Source of the DNA: Loripinus fragilis
Taxonomy: Eukaryota; Mollusca; Bivalvia; Lucinida; Lucinidae
Assembly: GCA_964019695.1 (NCBI GenBank)
Contig: OZ026515.1
Span: forward strand, 136,086,549-136,150,548
DNA length: 64,000 nucleotides
Direction of reading: 5' to 3'
Within the stretch, counting starts at the first letter, position 1, and every line of letters begins with the position of its first letter. The position numbers and the translations under genes were made by a program. The notes below the pieces were generated by a model. The model was not told the origin of the DNA and made no database searches. It was given only the letters and a program-made list of their open reading frames with translations. Of this stretch, positions 59,126 to 64,000 are shown in pieces.

Positions 59126-59564
59126 CATTTGAAATCATAAAATTGTTTTATACTTTTCTTTATATTTTAGTATATACATGTGTGGCATAGTATTGTTCAT
59201 AACTTTAAGTATCATCCATGTAAAACATTACCTTATAATTTGCATATAGATATCCATTTGGAATGCTTATTATTTTTTAAGAAATAGTCACTTAAGGGCA
59301 CAACCATGCTTTATGGACTGCAAGAGGGACAGGGGCTGAGCTGTCTTCAGGACAGATCCTGACCGAGGGCAGTCCATAATCCTTAAAAGATCCCACAAAA
59401 CTAAAGGATCTATAGTATTTATTGCATTTAACAACTACTGGAATTGTATTTTGCGCAAATGTTTATCTGAACAGCATATAGAGTATGGCTTGAATGCTCA
59501 TGCGAATTAACTCTTGACAATTCACATGGCTTATCAAAGTGAGGAAGAAGGGGGAAGAAGGGGG

Positions 59565-59607
59565 AGATCAGGAATCGATATAATCAAGTACCACACCTAT
59601 TTTTCGT
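59565..59607 (-). repeat. Minimal family B tail fragment
   Basis: GATCAGGAATCGATATAATC followed by AAGTACCACACCT, preceded by a GGGGGAAGAAGG purine repeat. Confidence 0.6.
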
Positions 59608-59771
59608 TCCAAGACATCCAATGGCAGGACTATTTTTAGATATTCACTCACTTTTTATATATTATCTGTGTTTGGATGCTCAAAACCTTCATCTCATTGA
59701 GACAGATCTGAGTAGCCACAAAATACTTTTTGGTTGAGATGATAGAATTTTTTGAATTGTGCCATCTTGTC

Positions 59772-60019
59772 TTAACCCTTAATGCGCCATTCGCAACAAA
59801 AGTCGTCTGTTTTCTCATCTACTGAAATGTTTAAGAAGCCCCTATGGCAAACAGGGTGGGTCCAGATCAGACTGCTCCTATAGGAGCAGTCTGATCTGGG
59901 TTCACGCTGTTTGCTTGTATACTTAATTCGTCAGTAATGCTAGGCAATTATTAGCAGCAGACGACTTCAGCAGACAACATTTTCAGATGCATTTTTTTTC
60001 TTGGCGCTCTAATGGTTAA
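59772..60019. mobile_element. piggyBac-like MITE (family F, copy 2)
   Basis: TTAACCCTTAATGCGCCATT at the left and TTGGCGCTCTAATGGTTAA at the right, with TTAA at 59772-59775 and 60016-60019. The centre is a hairpin CAGATCAGACTGCTCC-TA-TAGGAGCAGTCTGATCTG. The corresponding place in duplication copy 1 has a single TTAA (58693-58696), an empty site. Confidence 0.85.
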
Positions 60020-61115
60020 TTGATAATTTGCTAGTTAGTGTGAGTTCTAGATATCATTACAGAGACACTTGCTCATTCACTTTCAATTGTGTACCATGAG
60101 TTATCACATGTGTTTGTGGTGCTTAAAAGAACTGTCTCAATGAGACTGTTCTATTCAGTACCTACAACTTATATTTCGGTTAAGAAATTATAAAACTATT
60201 TTATTATACACTCTTATCAACAAGTCTGTACATAGCTTTAATTGAAATTCATGTAATTGGTTTTATATTTTTCTTTATATTCCTAGAATATACAGTTTTA
60301 GAAAGTGTATTTTTGTTCATATCTTTGATTATCACTTATGTAAAATATTTCTTTATAATTTACGTATAGACATTCATAGAACCTGTATTTCAATTGAAAT
60401 TCATAAAACAGTGTTGTTTATTCTTTTAAAGCACGAGTAACTTAAGTTAATGGCACTTTCATGCTTTATGGGCTGGAAACTTGAATTTAGAGCAAATTTA
60501 TTTCTGAGTAGCATATAAGGATTGATCTTTCATGTGAATTAACTCCTGACAATTCACATGAAGCATCATTGAGCCCTATTTTACCATCTTATTTGTCTTG
60601 AAGATTATATGAAAACAGCAAAAAATTGTCTAAGCATTTGCCTTGTTAGAAATAATTGGACAAAGAAATAACAGTATACAATCTATGGCTACTATTGAAA
60701 CACTAGCAAAACCCCTTTCTATGGTGTTTCGCTTGCAGGTCGAAAACGGTCCACTTTTATATGCTTACTAGGGTCTGTGTTCAAATAAATACTTGGCAGA
60801 TTTAATACAGAATCACTACAATATTATATTCATTACAAACTCACAATGTGATTTGCAACAAACCTCTTAAAGCAGTACATTTAGAAAAGAAAAGATTTCT
60901 CCAAGCTATGAGAAATTTAAACCAATGTCAGGTCTATTTGAGATATTAACTCATCTTCTATATATTGTCGATGCATGGGAGTAATTTTCAATGCTGGGGC
61001 CAGTGCCAATGGCCAAAATACAAGGCCGAATTTTTGTTGCATCAAAATGGCATCTAACATGCCAAGATCAAGATGTAAATGTGATCATACTATCTGCCAA
61101 TATATGAACCTCTTG

Positions 61116-61623
61116 AGATGCATATAAAGATTTATTTTATACGCTTGTTCAGATCCTTAAAACTGACCCTAGTCAGCATATTAAAATGAACCTTTTTCGA
61201 CCTGCCAGGGAAACACCATTGAAAGGGGTTTCTAAGGCCCACAACATGCCCCTGACTGAAAATAGTAAACAAGTTTTTCTTCCTGGGGGTGCAGCAAACT
61301 CGCAAAATAGCCTTTGTATCTCAGTTTGGCCTCTAGACCATAAATATAAATTCACCTAACAACATTGTGGACCTGGAAGGGACTGCCCCTTGTGGAGTGG
61401 TACGTTTCATCAAAGGCCACACTCTCCGTATTTTAGGACAGACTTTATAGCACTAAAGTTTCATAATCCTATATGGAATATTTTGCACATTATTGGTTGA
61501 TCAGCCAAAAACAAAATCATAGGAACAGTTAAAAAATCTATACTTGTCTATTTTTTCTCACAACTTTGATGGACTTAATATGGTGGGCTTAAGCCTAGAT
61601 CAAGATAAAAAGATGAGCGTAGG
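61116..61623. other. Segment present in duplication copy 2 only
   Basis: Inserted or retained between CCTCTTGA and GATTGAGTATATTTTCTTGT. It contains CGACCTGCCAGGGAAACACC ATTGAAAGGGGTTTC, the inverse of 60709-60790, and CTAAGGCCCACAACATGCCC, also seen near 13625. It may be the other end of a small inverted-repeat element starting near 60709. Confidence 0.55.
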
Positions 61624-61654
61624 ATTGAGTATATTTTCTTGTCCACTGTTATCA

Positions 61655-61893
61655 TTTGAGCCACAACATGTGATTTTCAACAAAGTGGCATTTGACAAGT
61701 GTATACTCAGACGAGGCTGTGCATCATCCTTTAAGCTTAGAAACTTCAAGTTATGTTCAGTCGGTAGCTTAACAGTCATGAAATATTCAAGCGACTAGCA
61801 AAGGCTCTGATCAGATTGTGCGCATCCGCAGGCTGGTCTGAGCATTTGCTGGTCGCACATACCACAGTGTTGGAAATCTCATGTGGAGGCGCA
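61655..61893. mobile_element. MITE family E (copy 3)
   Basis: TTTGAGCCACAACATGTGAT at the left, CTCATGTGGAGGCGCATG at the right; interior GACTCAGACGAGG-type and GCGACTAGCAAAGGCTCTGA blocks. It sits at the end of duplication copy 2. Confidence 0.75.
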
Positions 61894-62000
61894 TGTGTTT
61901 TGGATGCTCAAAGCCGTCGTCTCATTGAGACAGATCTGAGTAGCCACAAAATATGTTTTTGGTTAAGATGATAGAAAAAAAATAATTGTGCCATCTTGTC

Positions 62001-62246
62001 TTAATCCTTAATACGCCAATCGCAACAAAAGTCGTCTGTTCTTCTCATCTGCTGAAATGTTTAAGAAGCCTCTATGGCAAACAGTGTGGGTCCAGATCAG
62101 ACTGCTCCTATAGGAGCAGTCTGATCTGGGTCCACGCTGTTTGCTTCTATACTTAATTCGTCAGTAATGCTAGGTAATTATTAGCAGCAGACGACTTCAG
62201 CAGACTACATTTTCAGATGCATTTTTTCTTGGCGCTTTAAGGGTAA
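62001..62246. mobile_element. piggyBac-like MITE (family F, copy 3)
   Basis: Same position in duplication copy 3 as 59772-60019 in copy 2, with the TTAATCC left end and a right end that has lost one base (GGGTAA). The central hairpin is conserved. Confidence 0.8.
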
Positions 62247-63342
62247 GTTGATAATTTGATGTCAGTGTGAGTTCTAGATATAATTATAGAGACACTCGCT
62301 CATACGCTTTCATTTATATACCACGGTTTATCACATGCGTTGGGCGCTTATAAGAACTATTTCAATGAGAAGGTTTTCTTCAGTACCTAAAACTTATATT
62401 TCGGTTAAAAAATGATAAAACTATTTTTTATTATACACTCTTATCAACAAGTCTGTACATAGCTTTAATTGAAATTCATGTAATTGGTTTTATATTTTTC
62501 TTTGTATTCCTAGAATATACAGGTTTAGAAATTGTATTTTTGTTCATATCTTTGATTATCACTTATGCAAAATATTTCTTTATAATTTACGTATAGACAT
62601 TCATAGAACCTGTATTTCAATTGAAATTCATAAAACAGTGTTGTTTATTCTTTTAAAGCACGAGTAACTTAAGTTAATTACACTATCATGCTTTATGGGC
62701 TGGAAACTTGAATTTAGAGCAAATTTATTTCTGAGTAGCATATAAGGATTGATCTTTCATGTGAATTAACTCCTGACGATTCACATGAAGCATCATTGAA
62801 TCTTATTTGTCTTGAAGATTAAATCAAAACCGCAACAAATTGTCTTAGCATTTGCCTTGTTAGGAATAATTGGACAAACAAAGAAATAATAGTATACAAT
62901 CTTGGGCTACTATTGACACACTAGCGAAACCCCTTTCAATGGTGTTTCGCTGGCAGGTCGAAAATGGTCCACTTTTATATGCTTACTAGGGTCAGTGTTC
63001 AGGTAAATACACTTGACTGATTTAAACTATACAGAATCACTAAATATAATACTCATTCCTAACTCACAATGTGATTTGCAACATAACTCTTAAAGCAGTA
63101 CTTTTAAAAAAGAAAATATTTAAACCAATGTCAGGTCTATTTGAGGTATTTACGCATCTTCTATATATTGTCGATGCATGGGGGTATTTTTTCAATACTG
63201 GGGCCAGTGCCAAGGGCCAAAATAAAGGACCAAATTTTGTTGCATCAAAATGGCATTTATCATGCCAAGATCAAGATGTAAATTTGATCACAATATCGGC
63301 CAATATATGAACCTCTTGACGATTGAGTATATTTTCTTGTCC

Positions 63343-63580
63343 GCGGTGTGGCATGTGATTTTCAACAATGTGGCATTTTGACAAGTGTAGACTCAGACGA
63401 GCCTGTGCATCATCCTTTTAAGCTTAGAAACTTCAAGTTATGTTCAGTCGGTAGCTTAACAGTCATGAAATATTCAAGCGACTAGCAAAGGCTCTTAACA
63501 GATTGTGCGCATCCGCAGGCTGGTCTGAGCATTTGCTGGTCGCACAAACCACAGTGTTAGAAATCCCATGTTGCGGCTCA
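63343..63580. mobile_element. MITE family E (copy 4)
   Basis: GTGTGGCATGTGATTTTCAA at the left, CCCATGTTGCGGCTCA at the right; the duplication-copy-3 counterpart of 61655-61893. Confidence 0.75.
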
Positions 63581-63611
63581 ATTATGTGTTTTGGATGTTC
63601 AAAAAATAGTA

Positions 63612-63963
63612 GGAAGGTCATCCAATAAAGAATGAGACTTTTTCTATAGCGCATTGAATTTACATGCTAAACTTATGGAATCTTGTTTAAAGCTAGCACG
63701 TCTTTTGGCTGTTCATATGACCCATATTCGATGCGTTACATAGTTCCAACTTTTACTGCTAGGCAACATTAGAAGACTTGGCAAACATGCATGGACGGCT
63801 CGTTATATGTGGTCATCATGGCAACAGATTAAGATGTATGGTTTATTTTTCTGCTTATACTTATACATGCTCATGCAGTCTGTCTATAACCAAAAGTGGA
63901 AAGTAATGTTATAGAGTCTTGAGCTATTATCATGGAAACAAAGCCTAAAAAATCAAGCTTTCA
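63612..63963. mobile_element. Mariner-type MITE, left end only
   Basis: Starts GGAAGGTCATCCAATAAAGA after TA (63610-63611), like CGAGGGTCATCCAAAATGTT at 7276. Shared interior signals include CTAGGCAACAT (GCTAGGCAACT at 7430) and CATGGACGGCTCGTTATATG (CATGGACGGGACACTATATG at 7456). The right end is not seen before the next repeat. Confidence 0.6.
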
Positions 63964-64000
63964 ATCATCCAGATCGGTACTCGAATCTTTTCCTAAATGC
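63964..64000. repeat. Partial copy of the 28.9 kb palindrome, cut by the window end
   Basis: ATCATCCAGATCGGTACTCG AATCTTTTCCTAAATGC is the exact inverse of 29090-29125, reaching the window edge. Confidence 0.75.

Larger units (their letters stand above)
58563..63584 (+). repeat. Three-copy tandem segmental duplication
   Basis: Copy 1 ~58563-59667, copy 2 59668-61893, copy 3 61894-63584. Each unit starts near TGTGTTT(T)GGATGCTCAAA and GAGACAGATCTGAGTA, and shares TTGATAATTTGCTAGT, CATACACTCTTATCAA, TATGCTTTATGG-type and GGTCTATTTGAG blocks. Copies 2 and 3 are much closer to each other than to copy 1, and both carry the family F and family E MITEs at identical positions. Copy 3 lacks 61116-61623 of copy 2. 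No intact ORF; the 79-84 residue ORFs are unsupported. Confidence 0.85.

Overview
The window is AT-rich eukaryotic DNA with almost no gene content and very many repeats. It most likely comes from a bivalve mollusc. This is an inference from: TRIM/B-box gene remnants with a beta-propeller tail of the kind expanded in bivalves; retroelement proteins of types abundant in mollusc genomes; pearl-like arrays of ~145 bp units carrying TGACCTTGACC motifs and GTCC/GGAC runs; and many palindromic MITE-like elements. The species cannot be named from sequence alone. No rRNA, tRNA or CRISPR feature was recognised.

Only one host gene looks intact: an intronless 571-residue rhodopsin-like GPCR at 1753-3468 (+). 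A second host-type gene, a TRIM-like B-box/coiled-coil/beta-propeller protein at 47397-49221 (+), is broken by one in-frame stop and three frameshifts. The remaining protein-coding traces are of mobile-element origin or belong to element-associated families: a LINE ORF2 (50025-52040), the C-terminal part of a second retroelement protein (52100-52273 continuing at 56992-57549), and two decayed fragments of an uncharacterised family with EADTR-like and LTGCDTTS motifs (44650-45095 and 55254-55800).

Layout. 0-4.5 kb: GPCR between retroelement tails. 5.06-8.89 kb: a large imperfect palindrome with a mariner-type MITE inserted in one arm. 9.07-10.55 and 13.66-15.9 kb: two arrays of ~145 bp units. 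16-22.4 kb: MITEs, hairpins and a 25 bp minisatellite. 25.1-26.4 kb: a full-length foldback element with TA flanks. 28.2-29.3 kb: a dispersed repeat and a perfect-centre palindrome. 31.4-35.2 kb: a foldback element with four mirrored copies of a 13 bp motif per arm. 36.9-43.9 kb: a ~7 kb inverted-repeat element containing a Harbinger-like element. 44-50 kb: pseudogenes and MITEs. 50-58 kb: a nested stack of retroelements interrupted by a 4.7 kb foldback element. 58.5-63.6 kb: a three-copy tandem segmental duplication carrying piggyBac-like MITEs.

The most interesting theme is a set of large, apparently non-autonomous foldback elements. Each has long inverted arms, and each carries its own iterated subterminal motif mirrored in both arms. 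Two of them (36.9-43.9 and 52.3-57.0 kb) share the same motif, and one contains a remnant of the LTGCDTTS/EADTR gene family. Several insertions can be dated relative to each other because paralogous empty sites survive in the window.
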